Below, one piece after another: positions 16,785-26,294 of a DNA stretch of 64,000 nucleotides. How positions within the stretch are numbered: the first letter of the stretch is position 1; the number at the start of each line of letters is the position of its first letter. Under the pieces are notes generated by a model. That model was not told where the DNA came from. It did no database searches and saw nothing but the letters and a program-made list of their open reading frames with translations. Origin of the DNA: CAVVAE01 sp963746185 (GTDB lineage: Bacteria > Actinomycetota > Actinomycetes > Propionibacteriales > Nocardioidaceae); contig CAVVAE010000002.1 in assembly GCA_963746185.1 (NCBI GenBank), positions 434,001-498,000 of the forward strand, given 5' to 3'. The translations under genes were made by a program, and so were the position numbers.

Positions 16785-17756
16785 CTAGCCCAGCTGCGGG
16801 ATGAAGGCCGCGAGGGTGCTCGTGATCAGTGGGGTGAAGATGCTCAGGGCGATGAGCGGGTTACGCAGGATCGGCACATCGAGCTGCAGGATCTTGCTCA
16901 GCCGCGCGCGGTCCGCCACCCAGGTGTCGTCCGGCATACCTGTGGCCGGCAGCGGATAGGTCCGCTCGACCAACTCCTGGGCACGCTGTCGCCAACTGGC
17001 AACGAGAGGCGCGGCGATGATCGTGAGCAGCACAGCGAAGAACGCGCCGTAGAACAGCACGTTTGCCGGAGGGAAGGTCTCACCGCAAACGATGCCCGAC
17101 GGCGGCGACTGGGGATCCGGGTACTTGTCGTTGCAGTCGGGGTGGACAGAGATGAACGCGGCCCGCAACGCTCCCGACGTCGAGATTGCGGCGACGACTC
17201 CCAACGCGAAAGCGCCAATGCAGGAGACGAGCAACCGCCAGAGCTTGAGAAGTCGCGCGAGCGTCGCCTCCAGTCCCTCGTCGTCGGAATCGCTGCCGAT
17301 CAGGCGTGCTTCATCGTGCGCCAGCCAGACCAAGGTCACCCACGGGATGGACGTGACCAACCCAGCCCAGAGCACCGCCCGCGTGCGCGCACCGAGATGC
17401 GTGACCGGCAAGTCAGGGCTGTAACCCGCCTTGAGCTGGAAGAGCATGGCGAGGACGACTGCGCCGGTGGCGATGGCGACGTAGACAAGTCGGCGTGCGC
17501 CTGACACTCGCACGCCCCAACGCTCGAGATCGATCACCATCCTGACCGCGCGCTGAAACAGCAGCACGAAGATGACGATCGCTCCCGCGGCAACCAGCAG
17601 CCAGACGTTCCACGGGACGTCGTCGATGAAGACCTTGCTCGCGTTCGTCTCGTCATCCGCCCCGAGACCGAGCAGGATCGCGGCACCGAAGAAAACGACC
17701 AACACCGCGACGGTCGTCGTCGGCGCCGGCCAGCGGTGCGGGGCTGCGATCTTCAC
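16785..17756 (-). CDS. Multi-pass membrane protein of unknown function
   Basis: A 323-residue protein with about seven hydrophobic segments (near residues 12-32, 50-68, 90-108, 125-148, 180-198, 232-255 and the C-terminus). A soluble loop between segments 5 and 6 has two cysteines (PDCNDKYPDPQ and GIVCGE), suggesting an extracellular disulfide. No catalytic motif or family is recognised. It is divergent from the MmcQ/YjbR gene with 74 bp between them. Confidence 0.6.
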   Translation of the reverse strand: MKIAAPHRWPAPTTTVAVLVVFFGAAILLGLGADDETNASKVFIDDVPWNVWLLVAAGAIVIFVLLFQRAVRMVIDLERWGVRVSGARRLVYVAIATGAVVLAMLFQLKAGYSPDLPVTHLGARTRAVLWAGLVTSIPWVTLVWLAHDEARLIGSDSDDEGLEATLARLLKLWRLLVSCIGAFALGVVAAISTSGALRAAFISVHPDCNDKYPDPQSPPSGIVCGETFPPANVLFYGAFFAVLLTIIAAPLVASWRQRAQELVERTYPLPATGMPDDTWVADRARLSKILQLDVPILRNPLIALSIFTPLITSTLAAFIPQLG

Positions 17757-17830
17757 CTCTCGACGCTAGTGGCACGTCGATAGCCGCGCCACGGAAATGC
17801 CAGGTCTCCAACGTTTGGCAGACTGGCGGC

Positions 17831-18190
17831 ATGGCCACTCTCGACGACGTACGACGGATCGCCTCGACGCTGCCAGGTGCTTACGAACACGCGTCGCATG
17901 GTGGAGCGCCGTCGTTCCGTACGAAGCCGCGCGGCTTCGCCTTCCACCGCGAGGACCTTGATGCGCTCGCCGCCTACGTGGCGTCGGAGGAGGACAAGCA
18001 CGCGTTGATCGCCGCCGAGCCGAGCATCTTCTTCACCACTCCGCACTACGACGGCTACTCGATTGTGCTGGTGCGCCTCGACGAGGCGCCGGCCGATGAG
18101 TTGGAGGAGTTGCTCATCGAGGCGTGGCGGCTCCGAGCCCCAAAGAAGGATGTCGCTCGCTGGGACGAGGAGCACCCGGTCGCGAACTGA
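17831..18190 (+). CDS. MmcQ/YjbR family DNA-binding-like protein
   Basis: A 119-residue protein of the MmcQ/YjbR family (YjbR-like fold; biochemical role not established). Typical elements are DDVRRIASTLPGAYE near the start, the FRTKPRGFAF strand pair, the PSIFFTTPHYDGYSIVLVRL core and the WRLRAPKKD end. A paralogue lies at 30678-31109. It is upstream of the mycothione reductase gene by 71 nt and may share its transcript. Confidence 0.8.
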   Translation: MATLDDVRRIASTLPGAYEHASHGGAPSFRTKPRGFAFHREDLDALAAYVASEEDKHALIAAEPSIFFTTPHYDGYSIVLVRLDEAPADELEELLIEAWRLRAPKKDVARWDEEHPVAN

Positions 18191-18261
18191 GCCGCAGGCC
18201 GTCGTGATCGCCACGAAGTGCCGATCAGGCAGCGATGACCCCCACAAGGCACGATAGACAC

Positions 18262-19641
18262 ATGCCTCACCACGACCTGATCATCGTCGGAACCGGCTCG
18301 GGCAACTCGATCCCTGACCCCCGCTTCGACGACCTGGACATCGCGATCGTGGAGGACGGCACGTTCGGTGGCACGTGCATCAACGTCGGCTGCATCCCGT
18401 CGAAGATGTTCGTCCATGCGGCCGAACTGGCGACCGATACGAGGGACAGTGCACGGTTCGGCGTCGACGCACACGTCGACAAGGTCAGGTGGACCGACAT
18501 CCGTGACCGTATCTTCGGTCGGATTGACCCGATCTCGGTGTCAGGCAAGCGCTATCGCAAGCACGGCGACAACACGACGTTCTACGGAGAACATGTCCGG
18601 TTCTCTGGACCCAGAACACTTGAGCTCGCGTCAGGCGGCGAGCTCACGGCAGACCAGATCGTGCTGGCTGCGGGCAGCCGGCCCCGCATGCCCGACATCC
18701 CGGGTCTCGCAGATCTGAACTTCCACACAAGCGACACGATCATGCGGCTCGAAGCGCTGCCTGAGACGCTGGCGATCCTAGGCGGCGGTTTCATCTCTGC
18801 TGAGATGGCGCACATCTTCCGGGCACTCGGCACGAGGGTGACGATCATCGCGCGGTCGCCTCGCCTGTTGCGGCTCGCGGATGCCGATATCTCCGACAGG
18901 TTCACCGAGCTGGCCGACGGCCAATGGGATCTGCGCATGCCCCGCGTGATCACGCGCGCCGAGACGGGTGGCCCTGGTGTGCGGCTGCAGCTCGCGGACG
19001 CTCAAGGTCAGCCGGACCCGGCCGTGGTGGAAGCGGAGGTGCTTCTCGTGGCGACCGGGCGAATGCCCAACTCCGATCAGCTCGACCTAGCAGCCGGTGG
19101 CGTGGCGACACACGAGGACGGCAGAATCGTCGTCGACGAGCACCAGCGGACTACTGCGGACGGCGTCTACGCGCTCGGCGACATCTCCAGCAGCTGGCAG
19201 CTCAAGCACGTCGCTAACCACGAGGCGCGCATCGTGCAACATAACCTGCTGCATCCTGACGAGCCGATCAGCTCCGACCACCGGTTCGTGCCGCACGCAG
19301 TGTTCAGCCATCCTCAGGTGGCGGCTGTCGGCAAGACCGAGGCCGAGCTGGTCGACACCCAGACGCCGTACGTCAGTGCGACGGAGGCCTACGCGGAGGT
19401 GGCCTACGGCTGGGCTCTGGAGGACACAACGGGGTTCGTCAAACTGCTCGCCGATCCCGCCTCGGGCCAGCTCCTCGGCGCCCACATCATCGGGCCGCAG
19501 GCCTCGTCGGTGATCCAGCCGGTGATCCAGGCGATGAGCTTCGGCCTGGCTGCGCGCGAGATGGCTCACGGTCAGTACTGGATCCATCCGGCCATGCCTG
19601 AGGTCGTCGAGAACGCGCTGCTCGCCCTCCCCCTCGACTGA
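18262..19641 (+). CDS. mtr: Mycothione reductase
   Basis: A 459-residue FAD/NADPH disulfide reductase that regenerates mycothiol from mycothione in the cytosol, part of actinobacterial thiol redox defence. The N-terminal GTGSGNSI motif is characteristic of mycothione reductases rather than lipoamide dehydrogenases. The redox-active disulfide is in GGTCINVGCIPSK. The NADPH-binding GGGFISAE lies near residue 175. The FAD Asp is in YALGDISSSW, and the C-terminal dimer-interface His-Glu pair is in HPAMPEVVEN. ATG 18262 aligns with the family start; upstream ATG 18235 would add nine unconserved residues. Confidence 0.93.
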   Translation: MPHHDLIIVGTGSGNSIPDPRFDDLDIAIVEDGTFGGTCINVGCIPSKMFVHAAELATDTRDSARFGVDAHVDKVRWTDIRDRIFGRIDPISVSGKRYRKHGDNTTFYGEHVRFSGPRTLELASGGELTADQIVLAAGSRPRMPDIPGLADLNFHTSDTIMRLEALPETLAILGGGFISAEMAHIFRALGTRVTIIARSPRLLRLADADISDRFTELADGQWDLRMPRVITRAETGGPGVRLQLADAQGQPDPAVVEAEVLLVATGRMPNSDQLDLAAGGVATHEDGRIVVDEHQRTTADGVYALGDISSSWQLKHVANHEARIVQHNLLHPDEPISSDHRFVPHAVFSHPQVAAVGKTEAELVDTQTPYVSATEAYAEVAYGWALEDTTGFVKLLADPASGQLLGAHIIGPQASSVIQPVIQAMSFGLAAREMAHGQYWIHPAMPEVVENALLALPLD

Positions 19642-19650
19642 CCGCGCACG

Positions 19651-20004
19651 TCAGCCGTCGCCTGCTGAATCGGATCCTTGTTGCTGGAGGATGAACGTCC
19701 GACCGTCAGGGTCGCGAACCGTGGCCAGGCGAGTGCCCCAGTGGCTGGGCGCGAAGTCCTCGACCACGGTGTCTGCGTCCAGAGTCAGGTCGCCGGGACC
19801 GAATCGCAAGTAGATCGCCGAACCCAACGGCTGTTCGGCAGGCACCTCTTCGACGAAGATCCCCGGGCCGCCATCGGTTGGCTCGAACCGCCCGGCACCC
19901 TCGAGATCCATCGCGAGGTGCAGGCCCAGGCTGGTCCAGAACTCCTTCGAGCGAGCCCAGTCATGGGTCTCGACGTACACGTAGTCGATGCGCTCAACAC
20001 TCAT
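19651..20004 (-). CDS. VOC (glyoxalase/bleomycin-resistance) family protein
   Basis: A 117-residue VOC-superfamily protein with the usual pair of beta-alpha-beta-beta-beta modules: IDYVYVETHDWARSKEFW at the start and GTRLATVRDPDGRTFILQQ at the end. These small metal-binding proteins include lyases, dioxygenases and antibiotic-binding proteins; nothing here picks the substrate. I chose ATG 20004 over 20040 because GAGG precedes it and the domain begins there. It converges on the mycothione reductase gene with only 9 bp between stops. Confidence 0.75.
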   Translation of the reverse strand: MSVERIDYVYVETHDWARSKEFWTSLGLHLAMDLEGAGRFEPTDGGPGIFVEEVPAEQPLGSAIYLRFGPGDLTLDADTVVEDFAPSHWGTRLATVRDPDGRTFILQQQGSDSAGDG

Positions 20005-20179
20005 TCCGACATCCTCGTCCGCGATGACGACGACGGGCAACTGCCGCTGAGGGAATCGGCACGCTTGACGACGGATGGCGCATAACTTCCGCAGCAGGGG
20101 GGTACGAGGTCAACGGTTTCCTTCAGCCACGAGGGCGCCTGTTTGCGTATGACGTCGCACCACAGGACGGAGCATGACC

Positions 20180-21670
20180 ATGTCGTCAGGAGTAGAAACC
20201 GGTCGCATCACCACCGACATTCCGGCCCGGATGGACCGGTTGCCCTGGGCGCGCTGGCACTGGTTGATCGTGATCGGACTCGGCACGGTCTGGATCCTCG
20301 ACGGGATCGAGGTCACGATCGTCGGTTCGCTCTCTGACGCGCTCAAATCACCCAGCACCGGACTGGGGCTGACCAGCTCGCAGGTCGGGCAGGCCGGCGC
20401 GATCTACGTGGCAGGTGCGTGCATCGGAGCCTTGTTCTTTGGTCAGCTCACCGACCGGTTCGGCCGCAAGAAGCTGTTCATGATCACGTTGGGCGTCTAC
20501 ACGGTCGGCACCGTGCTGACCGCGTTCTCGATGAACCCGATGTGGTACTTCGCCTGTCGCTTCATCACTGGGGCGGGCATCGGTGGAGAGTACGCCGCCA
20601 TCAACTCGGCGATCGACGAGCTCATCCCCGCGAAGTACCGGGGCCGCATCGACATCGCCATCAACGGGTCCTTCTGGGTAGGAGCCGCCGCAGGTGCACT
20701 GCTGACGATCCCCCTCCTCGACCCGACAGTCTTCAATCCCGAGCTCGGCTGGCGGTTGGCGTTCGCGCTCGGAGCCGTGCTCGCGCTGGGTGTGCTCCTC
20801 GTGAGGCGCAACGTCCCGGAGAGTCCGCGTTGGCTGTTCATCCACGGACGCGAGGAGGAGGCGGAGAAGATCGTCCGCGACATCGAAGGGACGGTTGAGG
20901 AAGAGAGCGGCAAGTCCTTGCCGAGCGTCTCCGAAACCCTGACGATCAGGCAGCGCAGGACCATCAGCTTGGTGGAGATCGCCAAGACCGTCTTCACGCT
21001 CTACCCGAAGCGCACGGTGCTCTGCCTGGCGCTGTTCGTCGGACAGGCATTTCTCTACAACGCCTTCTTCTTCACCTACGGCGACAGCCTGTCGACGTTC
21101 CTAGGTGTCACCCAGACCGGCTACTACATCGCGGCGTTCGCGGCGAGCAACTTCTTCGGTGCGCTGCTCCTCGGGTCACTCTTCGACACAGTCGGCCGCG
21201 TCAAGATGATTGCCGGCACATACGTCATCTCCGGGGCGCTGCTGGCTGTTGCGGGATTCATGCTCGGGGATCTCACCGCCATGACTCTGACGATCTTCGG
21301 CATGGTGATCTTCTTCTTCGCCTCAGCTGGAGCCAGTGCGGCGTACCTGACGGCGAGCGAGGTCTTCCCGATGGAGACGCGTGCCCTGTGCATCGCCTTC
21401 TTCTACGCGATCGGAACCGCTGTCGGCGGTATCACCGGCCCGCTGTACTTCGGCAAGCTGATCGATGACGCCACGGCATCGGGCGATATCACCGGGATCG
21501 CGTCGGGGTACTACGTCGGTGCCGCCTTGATGGTTGCCGGCGGAATCGTCGCGCTATTCCTGGGCGTGCACGCGGAGCAAGAGACGCTGGAGAACATCGC
21601 GAGGCCATTGACCGCCGAAGACGACACGTCCAGTACAGGCCGAGACGAAAAGGCCGCCACGCCCGCCTGA
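20180..21670 (+). CDS. MFS transporter, sugar-porter-like
   Basis: A 496-residue major facilitator with about 12 membrane segments. Family signatures are DRFGRKK in the first cytoplasmic loop (near residue 92), RFITGAGIGGEY, and PESPRWLF at the end of the first half. Its best match by eye is the sugar/aromatic-acid porter group; the substrate is unknown. Two ATGs lie 6 nt apart (20174, 20180). GGAG ends 7 nt before 20180 and only 1 nt before 20174, so 20180 is chosen. A small winged-helix gene follows 28 nt downstream and is probably cotranscribed. Confidence 0.82.
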   Translation: MSSGVETGRITTDIPARMDRLPWARWHWLIVIGLGTVWILDGIEVTIVGSLSDALKSPSTGLGLTSSQVGQAGAIYVAGACIGALFFGQLTDRFGRKKLFMITLGVYTVGTVLTAFSMNPMWYFACRFITGAGIGGEYAAINSAIDELIPAKYRGRIDIAINGSFWVGAAAGALLTIPLLDPTVFNPELGWRLAFALGAVLALGVLLVRRNVPESPRWLFIHGREEEAEKIVRDIEGTVEEESGKSLPSVSETLTIRQRRTISLVEIAKTVFTLYPKRTVLCLALFVGQAFLYNAFFFTYGDSLSTFLGVTQTGYYIAAFAASNFFGALLLGSLFDTVGRVKMIAGTYVISGALLAVAGFMLGDLTAMTLTIFGMVIFFFASAGASAAYLTASEVFPMETRALCIAFFYAIGTAVGGITGPLYFGKLIDDATASGDITGIASGYYVGAALMVAGGIVALFLGVHAEQETLENIARPLTAEDDTSSTGRDEKAATPA

Positions 21671-21698
21671 CGCTTATCGCCTGAGGAGGAGTATCCGC

Positions 21699-21935
21699 AT
21701 GCCCATGCCACCCCCCAAAGCCACGACTGAAGGTCCCCGCGACCGGCAGGTGTTCCACGAGATCGGGCAGCTGGTCCGAGCCTTGGAGGCAAAGGGCCCA
21801 CTCAGCACCGAGGAACTGTCGGAGACCGTGGGGGCGAAGTACTGGGAGGCGCATCGTTTCGACAAGGCACTCGCCTTCGCGCTGGCCGACGGGCTCATCC
21901 TCCGAACCGCCAACGGCAGCCTCGTCGCCACCTGA
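21699..21935 (+). CDS. Small winged-helix-like protein
   Basis: A 78-residue protein with a helix-turn-helix-like pattern (HEIGQLVRALEAKGPLSTEE, then TVGAKYWEAHRFDKAL and ADGLILRTANGSLVA), typical of short winged-helix domains without an effector part. GAGGAGG lies 9 nt ahead of the ATG. It follows the MFS gene and probably shares its mRNA. It could tune that operon, but this is inference. The first copy of the dispersed hairpin repeat begins 7 nt after its stop. Confidence 0.65.
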   Translation: MPMPPPKATTEGPRDRQVFHEIGQLVRALEAKGPLSTEELSETVGAKYWEAHRFDKALAFALADGLILRTANGSLVAT

Positions 21936-21942
21936 CGCGTAT

Positions 21943-22020
21943 GGGTTTGCCTTGTTTACAAGCCGAAAGGCTTGTTAACAAGGCAAACCTGCCTTGCAGA
22001 CTGTGGGTTTGCCTTGCAGA
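21943..22020 (+). repeat. Dispersed hairpin repeat, copy 1
   Basis: A 70-78-nt element with the same sequence plan as those at 29965, 32292 and 42598. It starts GGGTTTGCCTTGTTT, folds on itself via GGCTTGTTAACAAGGCAAAC (about 20 bp with one mismatch around a GAAA loop), and continues CTGCCTTGCAGAC and GTGGGTTTGCCTTGCAGAC. It begins 7 nt after the stop of the winged-helix gene, in the same orientation. Confidence 0.9.
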
Positions 22021-22208
22021 CCTGGGTCGGCGTCTCACTGATTGGACACCGCGGTGCCGCGCCGGTACGCCGCTTGGGCGGCCAACCCGGAGCCGGTCAC
22101 GCGGGTAGCCCGGCCACCTTCCCAGGTACGACGTCGAGCCTCCCTCGTACCTCACCAAGAAAAGTAATCAGTCGCGCCGCCGGCACACCGGTCCCTAGTC
22201 TCATCGAC

Positions 22209-22973
22209 ATGGTGTTAGCTCACGATGACCACGGCAGCGGACCGGTAGTCCTGCTGCTGCACTCCGGCGTCTGCGACCGACGGATGTGGCGACCTCAGAT
22301 CGAGGCGCTCCAACAGACCCACCGCGTCGTCGCGCCTGACCTTGCGGGGTTCGGCGACTCGCCGCTCGAACCTGGCCCCTTCTCGTTCACCGACGACGTC
22401 ATCGAGCTCCTCGACGCACTTGCCATCCCGCAGGCCATCGTCGTCGGCTCCTCATTCGGCGGACGACTCGCGCTCGAGCTCACCCACGAAGCGCCTGACC
22501 GCGTCGCCGCCCTCGCCCTGCTCTGCCCGGCCTACCGCGGACTCGACGCCACCCCCGCCGCCGACGCGTTCGAGGAAGCCGAAGAGGAGCTCCTCGAGGC
22601 CAACGACATCGACGGCGCAGTCGAGCTCAATCTCACGACCTGGCTCGGCCCCGAGGCCGACAACGCGACCCGCGGCCTGGTGCGCACCATGCAACGTCAC
22701 GCCTTCGACGTGCAGCTCGCCGCCGACGAGTGGCCAGAGCCACCCGAGCCCAAGCGGGTCGACCCCGACCTGAAAGCCATCGCCGTACAGACCCTGGTGG
22801 TCACCGGGTCGCACGATATGGACCATTTCCAGGCGATCGCCCGCCACGTCAGCAGCGAGATCCCCAACGCCAAGCTCGTCGAGCTCTCCTGGGCAGGCCA
22901 CCTCCCCAGCATCGAAAGGCCGGCAGAGACCACCGAGCTCCTGCGCGACTTCCTGGGCGGCCTCAACGCCTGA
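22209..22973 (+). CDS. Alpha/beta-fold hydrolase
   Basis: A 254-residue hydrolase. The oxyanion-hole region is LLLHSGVCDRRMW, the nucleophile Ser lies in VVGSSFGGRLAL (near residue 82), the Asp is probably in VVTGSHDMDHF and the His is in SWAGHLPSIERP. The closest general resemblance is to 3-oxoadipate enol-lactonase-like and haloperoxidase-like hydrolases; the substrate is unknown. The frame is open upstream into the repeat element, but the domain starts at ATG 22209. It runs codirectionally into the BTAD regulator, 62 nt further on. Confidence 0.8.
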   Translation: MVLAHDDHGSGPVVLLLHSGVCDRRMWRPQIEALQQTHRVVAPDLAGFGDSPLEPGPFSFTDDVIELLDALAIPQAIVVGSSFGGRLALELTHEAPDRVAALALLCPAYRGLDATPAADAFEEAEEELLEANDIDGAVELNLTTWLGPEADNATRGLVRTMQRHAFDVQLAADEWPEPPEPKRVDPDLKAIAVQTLVVTGSHDMDHFQAIARHVSSEIPNAKLVELSWAGHLPSIERPAETTELLRDFLGGLNA

Positions 22974-23035
22974 AGCTGCCAAAACCGGGCGTCAGACACG
23001 ACAACCGGGTCTAACCTCGTGTCGGAGCCTTTGTC

Positions 23036-26000
23036 ATGTCACGCGACGGAACCCCGGTGGCGATCACTCTGCTCGGCGGCGTGGCCGTCCGGTACGGAGG
23101 CGATCCGGTACGCCCTCCCTCGTCCCGCGCCATCGAGCTGTTGGCCTACCTCACGGCACACAGCGCTTCCAGCCACTCCCGTCAGCACCTCGCCGCCGTA
23201 TTCTGGCCCGACTCGACCGAGGCCCAGGCACGCACCAACCTCCGCCGCGAGCTGCACAACCTCCGCACGCTCGTCCGCGACGACAGCTGCCTCGACGTCT
23301 CCGCCACCTCGCTGGCCTGGCGTGACCATGAGCAATGCACCGTCGACGTCCGCACGTTCCTCGTGGCAGCAGACCGCGTCTCGGCAGCGCGACGCGCGGG
23401 CAACGACCCCGACCTCGTCAAAGCCGGGCAGGAGGCCTTGGCCGCGTACGGCGGACCGCTCCTCCCCGGTGTGTACGACGACTGGGCGCTCGAGGTGCGC
23501 GACGCCTTGCTCCGGCGCTGCCTCAAAGTCTGCGACGAGGTCTCCGCCGTACTCGCCCACGACGACCTGTCCGGGGCTCTCGACGTCAGTCGCCGCCGCA
23601 TCCAACTCGAACCCCTGGAGGAGATGGGCTACCGCCAGCTGATGGAACTGCAACTGGCAGCGGGCGACCGCGCTGGCGCCATGACGACGTACCACCACTG
23701 CGCTTCGATGCTTGAGGAGCACCTCGGCGTCAGCCCTACCGCCGAGACCTCCGCCACCTTGCGCCGGGCGATCGGAGCGACGTCGGGGCCGAACGCCGAC
23801 GCCATGCAGTCCGCGGTGCGAGCCGCCCCCACGTCCAGCACCCGGGAACTGGTCGGTCGGGACGGCGACCTCGACACGATTCGCGCACACTGGGACGCCG
23901 CCCGCGCCGGGCAGCCCGCGTTGGTCGTGGTGAGCGGAGACCCCGGCGTCGGCAAGAGCCGCCTGGTTGCCGAGATCGCCAGCCACGTCCGCCGCAACGG
24001 CGACGTCGTGGCGACCAGCCGGTGCTTCAGCTCATCGGGGGCGGCGCTGTCCCCCGTGGCCGAGTGGCTGCGAACTCCGGAAATCACGACGGCGCGCACC
24101 TCACTCGAACCTGCGTGGCGCACCGAGGTCGAGCGGCTGGTCCCTAACAGGCCCGCGAATGGCCTCCCGACCACACATGCCACCAGCGACCGCGCGATGG
24201 TCGACTCGTGGCAGCGGCACCGGTTCTTCCAGGGTCTCGTCCAGGCCGTCACAGCCGTCGAGCGGCCGATCTTGCTCGTGCTCGACGATCTGCACTGGTG
24301 CGACATGGAGACAATTGCGTGGGTCTCGTTCCTGCTCGCAACCGCGAACGAGCGCCCCATCCTCGTCCTCGCGACGGCGCGCATCGAGCCACTGGAGAGC
24401 AACAGCGATCTGCAGCAGGCGCTGGCAGAGATGCGATCACTCGGCATGGTCAGCGAGATCGAGCTCCAGCCACTCGGGCTCGCCGAGACCACGGTGCTTG
24501 CGACGCGCATGTTCGGCCACGAGATTGCCGACGGCGATGCATCGTTGTTGCATGCGACGTCGGGCGGCTACCCCTTGTACGTCGTCGAGGCGGCCCGCAC
24601 TCTGGCCGAAGCACAACGGAGCGGTGAGGTCAGCCGCTCCGACCTGACCCTCGTGCTGGAACAAAGACTTGCGCAGGCGACTCCGGAAGCGCGGAACAGC
24701 GCCGCACTCGCCGCTGCTCTCGGGCGGGACTTCCGGCTCGAGCTGCTCGTGGAGGCCAGCGACCTCGACGAAGCCACTGTCGTACGTGCGGTCGATGAGC
24801 TCTGGCGTCGCCGGCTGCTTCGCCAGGTGGGTCGCGGCTACGACTTCACCCACGACCTTTTGCGCGACGCGGCGTACGTCTCTGCACCACCCGCGCATCG
24901 CTGGCTCGCGCATCGCCGGCTGGCCCAGGCTCTCGAGCTGTTGTACGCCAACCAGGTTGACGAGGTCGCAGCTGTGTTGGCCGAACAGTACGACCGTGGA
25001 GGTCGTGCCGAGCGCGCGCTTCCGTTCTATCAGCGTGCTGCAGCCGTGGCCTCAGGTCTGTTCGCCAACGCCGAAGCGTTGCGGCTGCTGCGTCGCTGCC
25101 TCGCCATCGTGGCCGAGATGCCCCAAGGCCGGGAACGCGACGTCCGCGAGCTCGAGGTCCGCCAAGCGATGTCCGCGCCGCTCAATGCGTCACGCGGCTA
25201 CGTCGACCCGGAGTTGCGCGAAACCTTGCGCAGAAGTGTTGACCTGGCCGGCAAACTCGACCGACCCGACGTCCAACTCGTCAGCCTGGTCGGGTTGTGG
25301 GCCGGCACCTTCGTACAAGGCGACATCACCGACTCGCACGCCCTGGCCATGCGCGCCCTCGAACTCGGTGAGAAAGTTCCCGAGCTGACGGGCCAGGCGC
25401 ACTTCGCCGCCGGCGGATCCACGTTGAGCCTCGGACGGCCCGACGTCGCCGTTCGTCACCTCGACCTCGCCTACGACCTGTCGCTCGGCGCGGTCTCGCT
25501 GGCCGTCGGCACGCGGCCCGAGGTCCACGCTCGTGCCTGGTCCGCGCACGCCTGGTGGTTGCTCGGGTACGACGAGAACGCCGCCACCGCCTGCGCCGAC
25601 TCCCTGGAGCGAGCCCGAGAGGGCGACCACCCCTACACGCTCGCCGTAGCTCTCGCCTATGCAGGGATCACAGCGCAGCTCCGCAACGACACCGCACTCC
25701 TCGACGAGACCCTGACCGAGCTCACCCAGCTCTGCCGGCGCTACTCCTTCGCGTACTACTCCGAGTGGGCGCTCGTGCTGTCCGGATGGAAGCTCGGGAA
25801 CGAGCGCGGCGTCGCACGGATCAAGGTCGGCATCACGCACCTCAAGGACATCCAGTCGCACACCCGGATGCCCTACTGGCTCACCCTGCTCGCCCAGACG
25901 CAGCACGCCGTCGGAGAGGTCGACGCGGCTCTGGCCACGTTGGATGCCGCTCGGATCTCGGCAGCTCAGCACGATGACAAGTGGTGGCTGCCCGAGGTAA

Positions 26001-26194
26001 TGCGTGAGATGGCGGCTCTGTCGGATCAGGACGAGGCAGTATCGCTGCTCCGAGAAGCGCACGCCATCGCCGTCTTCCAGGCCAGTCCGGTCCTGGCTCG
26101 TCGCTGCGTCTCCGACTTGATACGACGGGGCGCCACCGCCCCCGCTACGCCCGGTAACGAAGGCCGGACACAGAGTTCCTGGCCGCTCTCCTGA
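23036..26194 (+). CDS. SARP/BTAD-type transcriptional regulator with AAA ATPase and TPR-like domains
   Basis: A 1052-residue multidomain regulator. Residues ~10-90 resemble an OmpR-type winged helix (RAIELLAYLTAHS and ARTNLRRELHNLRTL). Residues ~95-245 form the bacterial transcriptional activation domain. Residues ~275-620 form an AAA/STAND ATPase with Walker A GDPGVGKSRL and Walker B ILLVLDDLHW. The rest is helical repeats of the TPR type. No C-terminal LuxR helix is seen, so DNA binding is N-terminal. GGAG lies 8 nt ahead of the ATG. The FAD oxidoreductase gene directly downstream is the likeliest target. Confidence 0.85.
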   Translation: MSRDGTPVAITLLGGVAVRYGGDPVRPPSSRAIELLAYLTAHSASSHSRQHLAAVFWPDSTEAQARTNLRRELHNLRTLVRDDSCLDVSATSLAWRDHEQCTVDVRTFLVAADRVSAARRAGNDPDLVKAGQEALAAYGGPLLPGVYDDWALEVRDALLRRCLKVCDEVSAVLAHDDLSGALDVSRRRIQLEPLEEMGYRQLMELQLAAGDRAGAMTTYHHCASMLEEHLGVSPTAETSATLRRAIGATSGPNADAMQSAVRAAPTSSTRELVGRDGDLDTIRAHWDAARAGQPALVVVSGDPGVGKSRLVAEIASHVRRNGDVVATSRCFSSSGAALSPVAEWLRTPEITTARTSLEPAWRTEVERLVPNRPANGLPTTHATSDRAMVDSWQRHRFFQGLVQAVTAVERPILLVLDDLHWCDMETIAWVSFLLATANERPILVLATARIEPLESNSDLQQALAEMRSLGMVSEIELQPLGLAETTVLATRMFGHEIADGDASLLHATSGGYPLYVVEAARTLAEAQRSGEVSRSDLTLVLEQRLAQATPEARNSAALAAALGRDFRLELLVEASDLDEATVVRAVDELWRRRLLRQVGRGYDFTHDLLRDAAYVSAPPAHRWLAHRRLAQALELLYANQVDEVAAVLAEQYDRGGRAERALPFYQRAAAVASGLFANAEALRLLRRCLAIVAEMPQGRERDVRELEVRQAMSAPLNASRGYVDPELRETLRRSVDLAGKLDRPDVQLVSLVGLWAGTFVQGDITDSHALAMRALELGEKVPELTGQAHFAAGGSTLSLGRPDVAVRHLDLAYDLSLGAVSLAVGTRPEVHARAWSAHAWWLLGYDENAATACADSLERAREGDHPYTLAVALAYAGITAQLRNDTALLDETLTELTQLCRRYSFAYYSEWALVLSGWKLGNERGVARIKVGITHLKDIQSHTRMPYWLTLLAQTQHAVGEVDAALATLDAARISAAQHDDKWWLPEVMREMAALSDQDEAVSLLREAHAIAVFQASPVLARRCVSDLIRRGATAPATPGNEGRTQSSWPLS

Positions 26195-26294
26195 GTGCGC
26201 TGCTGCGCGAACGCTCCGCGAACGCTGGCCGCCTAACTTCGCCTGAGGCGGTCGCACAAACCAGGTCCACCGTCGTACTTTCAAGGAGATTTTG

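Noticed and set aside
21972..22208. The N-terminal extension of the alpha/beta hydrolase frame, which would include sequence from the hairpin repeat.
   Set aside because: The extra residues come from the repeat and show no homology; the hydrolase domain starts at ATG 22209.
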